Shown: positions 1 through 8,273 of the stretch, piece by piece
Layout: every line of letters starts with the position of its first letter
Position numbering within the stretch: the first letter of the stretch is position 1
Source: Mucilaginibacter gotjawali
Lineage (GTDB): Bacteria > Bacteroidota > Bacteroidia > Sphingobacteriales > Sphingobacteriaceae
Reading direction: 5' to 3'
NCBI RefSeq assembly: GCF_002355435.1
Contig: NZ_AP017313.1
Location: forward strand, 4,278,001-4,342,000
DNA: 64,000 nucleotides
Translations under genes and position numbers: made by a program
Notes under the pieces: model-generated
What the model saw: only the letters and a program-made list of their open reading frames with translations
What the model was told of the DNA's origin: nothing
Database searches by the model: none

Positions 1-2
1 TG

Positions 3-266
3 TTTGCTTTTGTTGCCTCGCCATTCGACATGGGTGACAGTAATATTGCAAAAATCACTTCGCCGGTATTGATCATTTCTGGCGACAATGATGGCCTGGA
101 TAAAATTGAGTTGGCGAAAACATATCAATTGCTGGGAGGCGGTATATCTGCTGATATGGCACCGATGCCAAAATCGCATTTGGCCATTGTTCCTTCGCAA
201 GGGCATGTAAGCCTGATGATGCAGACGAAAATCCTATTAGATTACCTGGAAGACTTTTTAAAGTAA
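3..266 (+). CDS. alpha/beta hydrolase, C-terminal part (5' end outside window)
   Basis: The frame is open from the first bases of the window, so this is the last ~87 residues of a longer protein. It shows the end of an alpha/beta-hydrolase fold: a strand SPVLIISGDNDG carrying the typical acid (Asp of GDND), then SQGHVSLM with the probable catalytic histidine, and a final helix LLDYLEDFLK. The nucleophile-serine region lies upstream and cannot be seen. The substrate cannot be inferred. Confidence 0.75.
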   Translation, partial: FAFVASPFDMGDSNIAKITSPVLIISGDNDGLDKIELAKTYQLLGGGISADMAPMPKSHLAIVPSQGHVSLMMQTKILLDYLEDFLK

Positions 267-361
267 ACATGATGGTATCTGGCATTAAAAAGATGCTTCC
301 ATAAATATTTTCGAATTATTAAAAAAATAAACAACGAGGCAACAATTTCAATTAAGCCCAT

Positions 362-955
362 ATGAGAAAGATAATCGTTTTGGAATTTATAACATTAGAT
401 GGAGTAATGCAGGCACCCGGCGGACCTGAAGAAGATACGTCAGGCGGTTTTAAATATGGAGGTTGGAGTGCCCCTTACGGTGATGAAGTTAGCGGTAAGG
501 TGATGCAAAAACAGATGGCGCCTGCGGATCTCCTGCTGGGCAGAAAAACATTTGAGATTTTCGCCTCCTACTGGCCAGCACACGCCGACTATTGGCCGGG
601 GATAAATGAGGTCACAAAATATGTGATATCCAACACAATGAAAGAGTCGCCATGGGAAAACTCAGTATTCCTTACAAGCGTGGCAGATATCGAAAAGCTC
701 AAAAATTCCGAAGGTTCTGACATCAAAGTATGGGGCAGCGGCGAGCTCACTCAATTGCTATTGCAGCATGATCTGGTGGACGAACTTTGGCTCAAAATCT
801 ACCCGGTGACGCTTGGTGAAGGGAAAAAGCTGTTTGATAATGGCACCATGCCGGCAGCATTTAAATTAACCGAGAGCCTTGTTACACCTGGTGGTGTTAT
901 TGTTGCCAATTACGCTCGTGCCGGAAATGTTAAAACAGGTACTATAGGAGCTTAA
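362..955 (+). CDS. dihydrofolate reductase family protein (RibD C-terminal-like)
   Basis: 197 aa. It begins MRKIIVLEFITLDGVMQAPGG, the usual first strand of the RibD_C/DHFR-like family (YyaP/YwjB type), followed by LLLGRKTFEIFASYWP and the late motif DIKVWGSGELTQLLLQHDLVDEL. In this family these parts form the NADPH-binding fold. Members are poorly characterised reductases, probably cytoplasmic, and are not the folate-pathway DHFR. The gene stands alone, about 95 bp after the hydrolase. The start is the only ATG matching the family N-terminus. Confidence 0.8.
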   Translation: MRKIIVLEFITLDGVMQAPGGPEEDTSGGFKYGGWSAPYGDEVSGKVMQKQMAPADLLLGRKTFEIFASYWPAHADYWPGINEVTKYVISNTMKESPWENSVFLTSVADIEKLKNSEGSDIKVWGSGELTQLLLQHDLVDELWLKIYPVTLGEGKKLFDNGTMPAAFKLTESLVTPGGVIVANYARAGNVKTGTIGA

Positions 956-1193
956 GAGAAATATTCGCTAAACGCGTCAAATCCTCAAAAAAGCGGTTCA
1001 ACTTTAGTCCTGCTCCTACTATGTCAAAAGTCCTTAGTAATTAGGCTGAAGCATTTTTCCGTCTATAGCAATTAGTTGCTCGCCGGGCCGATTATAGCCA
1101 CAAAGAGGTTTGACATTATTTAAATTACATTAAGTTTGCTAAAAAGAATTATTCTTTGGTAAATTATTAGCTACACTAAAAAAATAAATAAAC

Positions 1194-2309
1194 CTGGCAC
1201 AAATACACACAACACGACCAATAAAACCTATCGGCGCTAATGAAATAAAGAGTTTAACGGGTATCCGCGGCCTGGCTGCCGTTTATGTTATTATTTTCCA
1301 TTGGTATGTAGTGCTATTCCATAAAAAACCGCAGCTAATTAATCATTATTTGTCGGTTCTTATTGGTCATGGCTATCTTTCCGTCGATCTGTTTTTTGTG
1401 CTGAGCGGCTTTTTATTAAGTTTAACATCATCAGCCAGCTTTAATAATCACCTGTTTATACATGACTATAAAGCGTTTATGTATAAACGGTTTTGCAGGA
1501 TCTTTCCTTTATATATCGTTGCAACACTATTGTATTTTTTTCTTTTTCATTTTGGAGAAGTTGAAAGCCTTATTGTTAATTTAACTTTATTACAAGGGGT
1601 CTTTTCTTTCTCAAACAATTCCCTGATTTCGCCAGGCTGGTCATTAACTAATGAATGGGTTATTTATTTTTTCTTACCATTAGCGTTTTATTTGACATGG
1701 AAAATCAGAAACAAAGCCTGGATCCTAATATTGTCATCAATTACAATATTTATAGCGATAAGTATTTTCAGGAACGATTTTTTAAACTGGGGTAATTCTT
1801 ATTCATTACAAAAAATTCATGGGTTTAACCCGGTAATTTTATTTACCCGGGGTCCGTCAAGTTTTTTACGAACTATTGCAGACTATCTGTTAGGTATTTT
1901 CGCCTATTTAAGTTTCGAAAGAATAAAAAAACGAGCTGTGCTTTTAAAATACTCAGCCATCCCTTTAGTTGTTTTTCTGTTTTTTAAAAAGACGGATATT
2001 TTGATAATACTTTTAATGCCCTTTTTTATGGTTCACATAACAGAAAGAAATGTTATCAATCGATTTTTATCAAGCAAAGTAGTTTACTTTTTAGGCCTCA
2101 TCTCCTATTCGTTATATGTAAATCACTTTCTATTTATTGATACCTATGATAAAATATCAAAATCATTCGGCCTTAACACCAATAACTACCTTATTATCAG
2201 CGCTTGCTACGTAGCTACAGGAACACTGATTTTTAGCACCATCACTTATTATGCAATAGAAAAACCGGCCCTAAAATATTTAAAAAAAATGGGGGAACGC
2301 TTTATTTAA
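1194..2309 (+). CDS. acyltransferase family 3 membrane protein with non-ATG start
   Basis: The protein is an OafA/YrhL-type acyltransferase with about 10 membrane helices. These enzymes O-acylate cell-surface glycans. The conserved N-terminal signature (NEIKSLTGIRGLAA...IIFHWYV, with the catalytic-type His) lies upstream of the first recognised start, GTG at 1311. It is encoded in frame from about 1239, and the frame is open back to 1188. No ATG exists in frame there, so translation must start at a weak codon (CTG 1194 or an ATA nearby), or the gene has lost its start. VDLFFVLSGFLLS and PGWSLTNEWVIYFFLP are further family motifs. The coding sequence is otherwise intact to the stop. It is a distant paralogue of the two acyltransferases at 50-56 kb. 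Confidence 0.75.
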   Translation: MAQIHTTRPIKPIGANEIKSLTGIRGLAAVYVIIFHWYVVLFHKKPQLINHYLSVLIGHGYLSVDLFFVLSGFLLSLTSSASFNNHLFIHDYKAFMYKRFCRIFPLYIVATLLYFFLFHFGEVESLIVNLTLLQGVFSFSNNSLISPGWSLTNEWVIYFFLPLAFYLTWKIRNKAWILILSSITIFIAISIFRNDFLNWGNSYSLQKIHGFNPVILFTRGPSSFLRTIADYLLGIFAYLSFERIKKRAVLLKYSAIPLVVFLFFKKTDILIILLMPFFMVHITERNVINRFLSSKVVYFLGLISYSLYVNHFLFIDTYDKISKSFGLNTNNYLIISACYVATGTLIFSTITYYAIEKPALKYLKKMGERFI

Positions 2310-2328
2310 AATTTGTAAACCGGCTGAG

Positions 2329-2349
2329 CCCCAAATATTCACTTTGGGG
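2329..2349 (+). terminator. hairpin after acyltransferase
   Basis: CCCCAAA / TTTGGGG stem with a 7-nt loop, 20 bp after the acyltransferase stop, followed by a T-rich stretch (ttaccttttt). It is a plausible but not strong intrinsic terminator. Confidence 0.4.
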
Positions 2350-2565
2350 TTACCTTTTTCTAAGTCAAAGGTCTGTAGTCGCAAGGCTAAAGATTTTTTT
2401 TTCATTTGACGCAGCTGATATCCATCTAACAGGAGACATTATCTCTCCCCAAGTTTCGGCCCTACCGTTACTTTTAAAACAAAAAAATCGTGTAAGGCTG
2501 GCATATTACCGGGATTGACCGATCCTCGTTATGCGTAAACAAAGAATGGTACCGGAGACGTTATC

Positions 2566-3192
2566 CTAGATAAGTTTTTCGTTCAGCGCTTTTGCTATTG
2601 CTTCTTTACCGCAATTGACGTGGAGTTTCAGATAAATTTTCTTCAGGTGGGAACGCACTGTATCGAAAGCCATATTTAATGCGTCTGCTATCACTTTAAT
2701 GCTGTTCCCTTTTACCAAAAGCTGTAATACTTCTGTCTCCCGGTCGGTTAAATTGTATAAGTTATCAGTTTTTTGCTGAAAGGAGTTGAGCACCTTTCGG
2801 GCAATATTTGGCGACATTGGCGCGCCCCCATTCAATACTTCCTGTATCGCATCAAACAAACGGGCCGGAGGGGTTTTTTTTAACAAATACCCGTTTGCGC
2901 CCGCGCAAAGACACTGAAATAACCTTTCATCGTCTTCAAAAACGGTGTACATGATCACAGCAGTGTCTGGCCGGGTTTGTTTAACCATTGCCACCCCTGA
3001 TATACCCGTTTTGCCGGGCATATCAATATCCATCAGTACCACATCAGGGGCAAGTTCTTCTATAATTTCCACCGCCTGGTTACAATTGTTATAATCGCCG
3101 GTTACTGTATATTCAGGGTCGCTGTTTAACAGGTAGGCTAAAGATTCCCTCAAGCGATCGTTATCCTCAAATAAAACTATACTTACCGGCAT
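2566..3192 (-). CDS. NarL/FixJ-type response regulator
   Basis: 208 aa. An N-terminal receiver domain (residues ~1-120) has the acidic pocket (FEDND), the phospho-acceptor Asp55 in VVLMDIDMPG and the conserved Lys at LLKKTPP. A LuxR-type helix-turn-helix follows at ~145-200 (LTDRETEVLQLLVKG ... TVRSHLKKIYLKL). It lies 54 bp downstream of the sensor kinase in the same orientation and is its natural partner. The pair sits directly downstream of a GH10 xylanase, so xylan or xylo-oligosaccharide sensing is a reasonable inference, not a demonstrated one. Confidence 0.92.
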   Translation of the reverse strand: MPVSIVLFEDNDRLRESLAYLLNSDPEYTVTGDYNNCNQAVEIIEELAPDVVLMDIDMPGKTGISGVAMVKQTRPDTAVIMYTVFEDDERLFQCLCAGANGYLLKKTPPARLFDAIQEVLNGGAPMSPNIARKVLNSFQQKTDNLYNLTDRETEVLQLLVKGNSIKVIADALNMAFDTVRSHLKKIYLKLHVNCGKEAIAKALNEKLI

Positions 3193-3246
3193 GTATGCTA
3201 AATTACAGTTTAGTATTTAATAGCCTATCACTCATTTGAGTGATTA

Positions 3247-5613
3247 TTATGTAATGGGGACGATGATAGTGACAACAGTTCCTTTATTTGCGACCGATAA
3301 AACTGTCAAACTTCCCCTCCATTTTGCCACCCTTGTTTTCATGTTTTTCAGTCCGTTACGTACCGAAGGTTTAGCTGTATCAAAGCCACGACCGTTATCG
3401 CTTATGATCATTTGAAAAAAATGCTGATCGGTCTTCATGTTTATCTCCACACTTGAAGCCTCTGCATGCTTGTAGATATTATTAACAGCTTCCTTAAAAA
3501 CAAGATAAATATCCTTTCGCTTTTCCATGTGCAGTTTCCTTTGTGAAAGTTTTTCATCGACATGCACGTGGTATGCAATATTTGCCCCTTCAAATATCTC
3601 TGCGGCATATCTTCGCATCCGCGCAGTTATCTCATCAAAACTGTCATTAAGGGAATTTATGCTCCATACGATATCATCTAACGATTGATTTGAAGTATTT
3701 ACTTCCTCTGTTATCCTTTTTAAAAAGCTTTTCGCCTTATCTGGCTCATTGAGATTTGCCCGGCTGAGTTCGGTTAGAATATTGATATTGCTCAGGGTCG
3801 AACCGATATCATCATGCAGATCTGTAGCAATGCTGTTACGGATAGATTGCAGATGCATCAGCTGCCTTATCCGGTTTAAGTATAATAAATAGATCACTCC
3901 TGCAACAAGCATAACAACCGAAATGATAAAAATCCAGCTTTTGTAATAAGGTGTGTCTACCGAAAATAGTAACGTCGCCTCATTTCTGCTCATCGTCCCG
4001 TCTGACAATTGCGCCCTTACCCTGAAAGTGTATTTACCTGATAAAAGATTGGAAAATGTTATCTGCCTGGTACTGCCTGCGGCAATCCAATTTTTACTTA
4101 ATTCGTTCAGCCGGTAAAAATATTTATTTTGCGGGCCATCTACCAGGTTTACAGCACTGTACGCAATACTGATATTATTGTCGTTAGCGGGAAGGTTGAT
4201 CGTGGTGGCCGGATTTAAATTATCGCCTGAAGAGGTAACAGCCGTAATCAAAATCTTAGGTGATCCACGCGGTTGCAACCACTCATCCGGGTTAAGGCTG
4301 TTAAATGTGTGGCGGGTATTAAAATAGATCTTATTTGCAGCGGAATCGAACTTTACATTAATCACCGGCTCATCTGACAATTGAAAATAACCGCTGAATG
4401 AAAAAAAACGAGCTTTACGAAGGTCCATACAATTCAACCCATTTTTTGTCCCTATCCACAAATGATAATTATTGTCGGCTGTAAGGCTATAAATGGTATT
4501 GGATGACAAGCCCCCCGGCATATCATATTTTTGGACGCTGTGTGTCAAAATATCAAATTTTACCAAGCCGGAATTGGTGCCCAGCCATACTTTTCCTTTA
4601 TGGTCGGCGTATAATGAATTGATTACGCCGTTATCAAAATCCGTATTATATAATGGCGGAAAAATGGTAAACCTGCCTGTTTTCCTCTCCCATTTTACCA
4701 GGCCGCGGCCTTCAACGCCCCCCATCCACAAATCGCCGTATTCATCCTCCGCAATAGTGACCGGGAACCGTATCGGCAAATTATTTTCATTATTGGTTTT
4801 TGAATAGATCTTTAAGTTGTGATCTTTCAAATTATAAGCTGCCAGCCCTCCCCCAAAACCGAGCCCCATCCAAAGGGTATTTTCCTTATCAGTAAATTGG
4901 GTTACTATGGGGTAGCTTTCAATCAATTTAGCATTTCCGGGCCAATTTACCAGTTTCAATTGCCTTGTATCTTCTTTCCACTCATATACGCCTTTTTGCG
5001 TGCCTATCCAGTAAGTATCCCTGCCCGCCGCTCTTACATTCCAGGTAATGTTAAGTTCGCTGTTATTTTTCCAGGAGATCGACCTCCAGGGTTCATCTAT
5101 TTGTTTGGTATAAAACACCCCACCACCGGTAGTTGACAGAAAGATCTTTTTATTGACCATAAAAATCCCCGCCAGGTCAATTCCGCGATGATCAGCCGTA
5201 TATTCCGGCAATACTGATGTGGTAACTGCTTTTGCTATTAAGCTAAATTTATATAGCCCGTTTAAGGTACCTATCCAAAGGTTGTTTTCGTTATCATACA
5301 AGGCGCAGATAACGTGTGCATCAGGCAATAAAACATTGCTGCTCAGCCCCTGTCTCGCAAAAGCCGAGGGATCGCTGTTCCAGTTTACTAATCCGCCGTC
5401 GCTCAGGGTGCAGCCCGCAAGGCGGTTATTTATCAGGCTTATATGGCTGTTAAAATAGATTTGACCTTTGCCCGGCATATGATTAAAGGAAGCCCCGGAG
5501 ATCCGGCCGGAGCCTGAATTAAAAAAGAAAACACTATCTACCAAATGCTTAACAAACCAGGCATTGCCCTGGTAATCAAATGCAATGTCCCTCACGTTTA
5601 AATTATCAAGCAT
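3247..5613 (-). CDS. propeller sensor histidine kinase, C-terminal part (frame-shifted gene)
   Basis: About 788 codons from the frame change to the stop. The part begins inside a beta-propeller of Reg_prop repeats (recurring NLWIGT/DLWMGG/KVWLGTNSGL units). A Y_Y_Y immunoglobulin-like domain follows (NKYFYRLNELSKNWIAAGS), then one membrane helix, a HisKA_3 dimerisation domain with the phospho-accepting His600 (IATDLHDDIGST) and a HATPase_c domain (FKEAVNNIYKHAE, ISDNGRGFD). The propeller is predicted periplasmic and should bind oligosaccharide, with the kinase in the cytoplasm. The apparent ATG at 5613 is internal to a propeller blade and has no credible ribosome site. The true N-terminus is the frame upstream (5598-6290), joined across an A7 run. 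Confidence 0.85.
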   Translation of the reverse strand: MLDNLNVRDIAFDYQGNAWFVKHLVDSVFFFNSGSGRISGASFNHMPGKGQIYFNSHISLINNRLAGCTLSDGGLVNWNSDPSAFARQGLSSNVLLPDAHVICALYDNENNLWIGTLNGLYKFSLIAKAVTTSVLPEYTADHRGIDLAGIFMVNKKIFLSTTGGGVFYTKQIDEPWRSISWKNNSELNITWNVRAAGRDTYWIGTQKGVYEWKEDTRQLKLVNWPGNAKLIESYPIVTQFTDKENTLWMGLGFGGGLAAYNLKDHNLKIYSKTNNENNLPIRFPVTIAEDEYGDLWMGGVEGRGLVKWERKTGRFTIFPPLYNTDFDNGVINSLYADHKGKVWLGTNSGLVKFDILTHSVQKYDMPGGLSSNTIYSLTADNNYHLWIGTKNGLNCMDLRKARFFSFSGYFQLSDEPVINVKFDSAANKIYFNTRHTFNSLNPDEWLQPRGSPKILITAVTSSGDNLNPATTINLPANDNNISIAYSAVNLVDGPQNKYFYRLNELSKNWIAAGSTRQITFSNLLSGKYTFRVRAQLSDGTMSRNEATLLFSVDTPYYKSWIFIISVVMLVAGVIYLLYLNRIRQLMHLQSIRNSIATDLHDDIGSTLSNINILTELSRANLNEPDKAKSFLKRITEEVNTSNQSLDDIVWSINSLNDSFDEITARMRRYAAEIFEGANIAYHVHVDEKLSQRKLHMEKRKDIYLVFKEAVNNIYKHAEASSVEINMKTDQHFFQMIISDNGRGFDTAKPSVRNGLKNMKTRVAKWRGSLTVLSVANKGTVVTIIVPIT

Positions 5614-6290
5614 CGCCAGGGGAAAATCTTTTTTTGATTTAACGGAATGATTTTGCCATCAGCAGGTGTATAGATATAATATTGAGGCCTTTTGGCGTGT
5701 AACAACCTGAAAAGCACGTTTCCATCGGGTAGTGGTACGATACTTTCAACAAATAACACCCCTGCTACCCCTATTTCCTGTTCACTTAGCCCCCTGGTAA
5801 CCTGCAGCACCCGGAGATGTTGATCAAGTTTATAAAGGCAGGTTTGGGAGGCGGCCCAAATATTGTTACCCTTATCAATTTTAACCATCGTAAAATTATT
5901 TTCAAAAGGGAACATTTTTGCAGAAGCCGGAACGAGCAGGTTTGTAAAGGTATTTGCCCGGGTATTGAACAGGCACAAACCTGTTGTGGTGGCAACCAAT
6001 AACCTGTGCCCCGGCAATTTTTGCAATGATTTAATGTCGTTCCCGGGCAACGAGGGATTGGTTTTTGAATGGTAGAAATTCTTAAATTCCACCCCATCAT
6101 ACCTGCTCAGGCCATTATTGGTTCCGATCCATAAAAAACCGTCATCATCCTGGCAAATTGAATTAATGGTAGCATCGGGCAGGCCGTCTTTTACCGAGAT
6201 ATAGGCAGGCTTAATATTATCCAGTTTTTGTGACCTTACCGGAAGCAGCAAGCTATTGAGCAGCAAAAACAATATCAGTTGGCGGTACAT
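5598..6290 (-). CDS. propeller sensor histidine kinase, N-terminal part (frame-shifted gene)
   Basis: The best start is the ATG at 6290, which gives a clean signal peptide (MYRQLILFLLLNSLLLPVRS). An ATG at 6353 would add 21 atypical residues. The first propeller blades follow (DGLPDATINSICQDDDGFLW, IGTNNGLSRYDG), then the frame ends within a blade at 5598. Continuing in the -1 frame across the A7 run at 5629-5635 restores the propeller without loss, so this and the 3247-5613 frame are one protein of roughly 1,015 aa. The N-terminal piece alone could not signal. Confidence 0.85.
   Translation of the reverse strand: MYRQLILFLLLNSLLLPVRSQKLDNIKPAYISVKDGLPDATINSICQDDDGFLWIGTNNGLSRYDGVEFKNFYHSKTNPSLPGNDIKSLQKLPGHRLLVATTTGLCLFNTRANTFTNLLVPASAKMFPFENNFTMVKIDKGNNIWAASQTCLYKLDQHLRVLQVTRGLSEQEIGVAGVLFVESIVPLPDGNVLFRLLHAKRPQYYIYTPADGKIIPLNQKKIFPWRCLII
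5628..5634 (-). other. A AAA AAG heptamer at the frameshift point of the sensor kinase
   Basis: On the coding strand the zero-frame codons read CAA AAA AAG. A -1 slip on this heptamer continues as GAT TTT CCC CTG and enters the downstream kinase frame exactly. The same heptamer is the slip site of the E. coli dnaX gene. I see no strong stimulatory hairpin or upstream Shine-Dalgarno-like sequence, so a one-base homopolymer deletion (real or a sequencing error) is at least as likely. Confidence 0.6.
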
Positions 6291-6423
6291 GTATTCAAAA
6301 TACCTAAAGATATAATATTCCGCGCATTCTTTTACAGATGTTAAAATATTCACCTGTTACCCACTCAATAGCACCCCGAAGGGGAATCAACCAAAAAAGC
6401 TTATACAAGTTATGGGTTAATCT

Positions 6424-7503
6424 TTAAAAATCAACCACTTTCCACCAGGCCTTTTTGGGCTGAAGTTTTTGATCGAACAGCAAAGGATAGTTTTTTCTCC
6501 CATGTACCGGGTAGTTATCGAGCCAGGTGTTCCGGTCAGAGATATTCCAAAAAGTAACCCCGGTTATTACCTCCCTGTATTGGCGAAATATTTTAAATAC
6601 TTCAGCATATTTTTCAATTTGCTTTCTCTCCAGGTCAGCTGTATAGACTTCCGATTCCCCCGGCCGCAGCGAACGCTGGTTTTTTTCCCAGGGATAGATG
6701 GAGATATCCAGTTCCGTTACCTGGACCTTCAACCCGAGCGACGCAAACTTTTTGATCGTTTCAACCAGGTCTTTTTGACCGGGTTCATAAACCGACCAAT
6801 GCGCCTGGATGCCAACCCCATTAACGGCTACCCCGGCATCAACCAATTGTTTCAGCAGGCGGTAAACACGTTCTCGTTTTTCGGGGCGTTCGGTATTGTA
6901 ATCGTTATAAAATAGCATGGCGTTGGGGTCGGCCTCATGCGCATATTCAAATGCTTTGGTTATAAAATCATCACCGCAGATCTGGTACCACAGCGAATTC
7001 CGTAAAAACTTGGTACTGTCGTCATCAATGGCTTCGTTTACAACATCCCAGGCATATATTTTCCCTTTATAGCGGTTTACAACCGTAGTAATATGATCTT
7101 TTAATCTTTTCAGCAACACCTCTTTGGTCACCAGGTTACCCAAACTATCTTTAAACAGCCATGTGGGGGCTTGCTCATGCCAGCAAAGGTTATGTCCCCG
7201 TACCTTTAAACCATGTGCCTGCGCAAATGCCACGATAGAATCCGCATCTTTCCAGTTATAGCGGTTTTCCTCCGGGTGAATAGGCCCCATTTTCATGGCA
7301 TTCTCCGGCGTAAGGCTGTTAAATTGACTGAGTATTAGCGCAACTTCTCCCGGGTCCTTTAAATCTGCAGCCGAAACTGCAACGCCAACGGGGAAATAGT
7401 TTTTATAATAATATTTTAACCCTTTTGGCTGCCCCGGCTGCGCTTTTAGCTGCAGTACAGCAGCTAACATAATTATTAAAAAACACCCCTCCCTTTTTAT
7501 CAT
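6424..7503 (-). CDS. endo-1,4-beta-xylanase, GH10
   Basis: 359 aa with an N-terminal signal peptide (CFLIIMLAAVLQLKA). It hydrolyses internal beta-1,4 bonds of xylan, probably in the periplasm or outside the cell. GH10 hallmarks are SLTPENAMKMG, RGHNLCWHEQAPTW, the acid/base Glu157 in WDVVNEA, and the nucleophile Glu264 in VTELDISIY. The length is that of a single catalytic domain with no carbohydrate-binding module. It lies 70 bp upstream of the sensor kinase on the same strand and may be co-transcribed with it. A near copy of the xylose-operon LacI operator lies 78 bp upstream of its start. Confidence 0.95.
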   Translation of the reverse strand: MIKREGCFLIIMLAAVLQLKAQPGQPKGLKYYYKNYFPVGVAVSAADLKDPGEVALILSQFNSLTPENAMKMGPIHPEENRYNWKDADSIVAFAQAHGLKVRGHNLCWHEQAPTWLFKDSLGNLVTKEVLLKRLKDHITTVVNRYKGKIYAWDVVNEAIDDDSTKFLRNSLWYQICGDDFITKAFEYAHEADPNAMLFYNDYNTERPEKRERVYRLLKQLVDAGVAVNGVGIQAHWSVYEPGQKDLVETIKKFASLGLKVQVTELDISIYPWEKNQRSLRPGESEVYTADLERKQIEKYAEVFKIFRQYREVITGVTFWNISDRNTWLDNYPVHGRKNYPLLFDQKLQPKKAWWKVVDF

Positions 7504-7579
7504 AAAAATTACGCTTTTAAAATATTAACCGGTAAAATAATGGTTCACAATTCCACAATGCCATTGAGTCAACAGCCTT

Positions 7580-7595
7580 ATGCAATCGATTACAA
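7580..7595. promoter_or_regulatory. candidate LacI-family operator upstream of xylanase
   Basis: ATGCAATCGATTACAA matches 13 of 16 positions of the perfect palindrome CTGCAATCGATTGCAG in front of the xylose-operon LacI gene (19502-19517). It is 78 bp upstream of the xylanase start. The shared core TGCAATCGATT suggests joint control by that regulator. Confidence 0.55.
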
Positions 7596-7755
7596 ACATA
7601 ATTTAAAATAAACACACCATGATGCCCAAAAAACCCACAACAGCAATAATAACAGGCTATTTACGCAAGCGTTCCACTTTTGCACACGGAACACGCGGAA
7701 CGCTGTGAAACACGCTCATTATCAGCATGTTTCACTATTTTAAAAATTACGCCGT

Positions 7756-7774
7756 TTATCTAATCGATTGATAA
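7756..7774. promoter_or_regulatory. second weak operator-like dyad upstream of xylanase
   Basis: TTATCTAATCGATTGATAA is a near-palindrome centred on AATCGATT, the core of the 7580 and 19502 sites, about 175 bp further upstream. It could support looping between two operators. It lacks the flanking TGC/GCA, so it is weak. Confidence 0.3.
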
Positions 7775-8096
7775 TCAACCATATCGAAATTGCCATTTTT
7801 TAGCACATCTGTGTAAATTACTGATAATCAATTGTTTCATATTTCAGGACGATACAATTTTACTGATAAATCCTGATTTGAGTTTACACTTGGGAGAAAA
7901 GCGCGGGTTATCTTTCTATAGTCCTTGCTCCCAACCATGCATATTTAACATGAAATATACATGGTAAAGAACGCCAAAATTCCCCACGCTACCGCAAGCC
8001 TCCCGGCTTGTGGTCCGCGTTCAGGTAATCAGCTTTTGCGGGTGAGCCAAATCAATAGCATATCAACCTTCGCGATAATGGAATTTGTAGTTATGG

Positions 8097-8137
8097 CTTA
8101 TGCATTAAAACTACAAAATTCTGTTTTAATGCATAAG
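8097..8137. repeat. perfect 15-bp inverted repeat (hairpin)
   Basis: CTTATGCATTAAAAC (8097-8111) and its exact complement GTTTTAATGCATAAG (8123-8137) with an 11-nt loop. No U-tract follows on either strand, so it is not a typical terminator. It lies ~135 bp past the end of the minus-strand NACHT gene. Confidence 0.7.
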
Positions 8138-8273
8138 GCTCAACAACGGGAATACGGGCCACCTGTCGGCAGGCGGCATATCGGCGGGCCACCCCGATAA
8201 ATCGGGGCGGCAGCGAAGGGAGAAAAAACGTTTGCGACGGCGTGGGGCTGCGGTGGTGCGAGAATAAGCCTTG

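Larger units (their letters stand above)
7504..8273. other. 770-bp intergenic region between xylanase and NACHT gene
   Basis: No convincing gene. The xylanase-proximal half holds two LacI-type operator candidates and two neighbouring dyads, AGCGTTCC/GGAACGCT (7668-7704) and GTGAAACA/TGTTTCAC (7705-7735). The NACHT-proximal half holds the 8097-8137 hairpin and the GC-rich palindrome CCCCGATAAATCGGGG (8192-8207). The composition shifts from AT-rich to GC-rich near 7960, which may mark the left edge of inserted DNA. Confidence 0.5.

Noticed and set aside
7961..8200. 79-codon open frame on the plus strand
   Set aside because: Low-complexity, proline-rich C-terminus translated through palindromes, no ribosome site, and no coding-like pattern.
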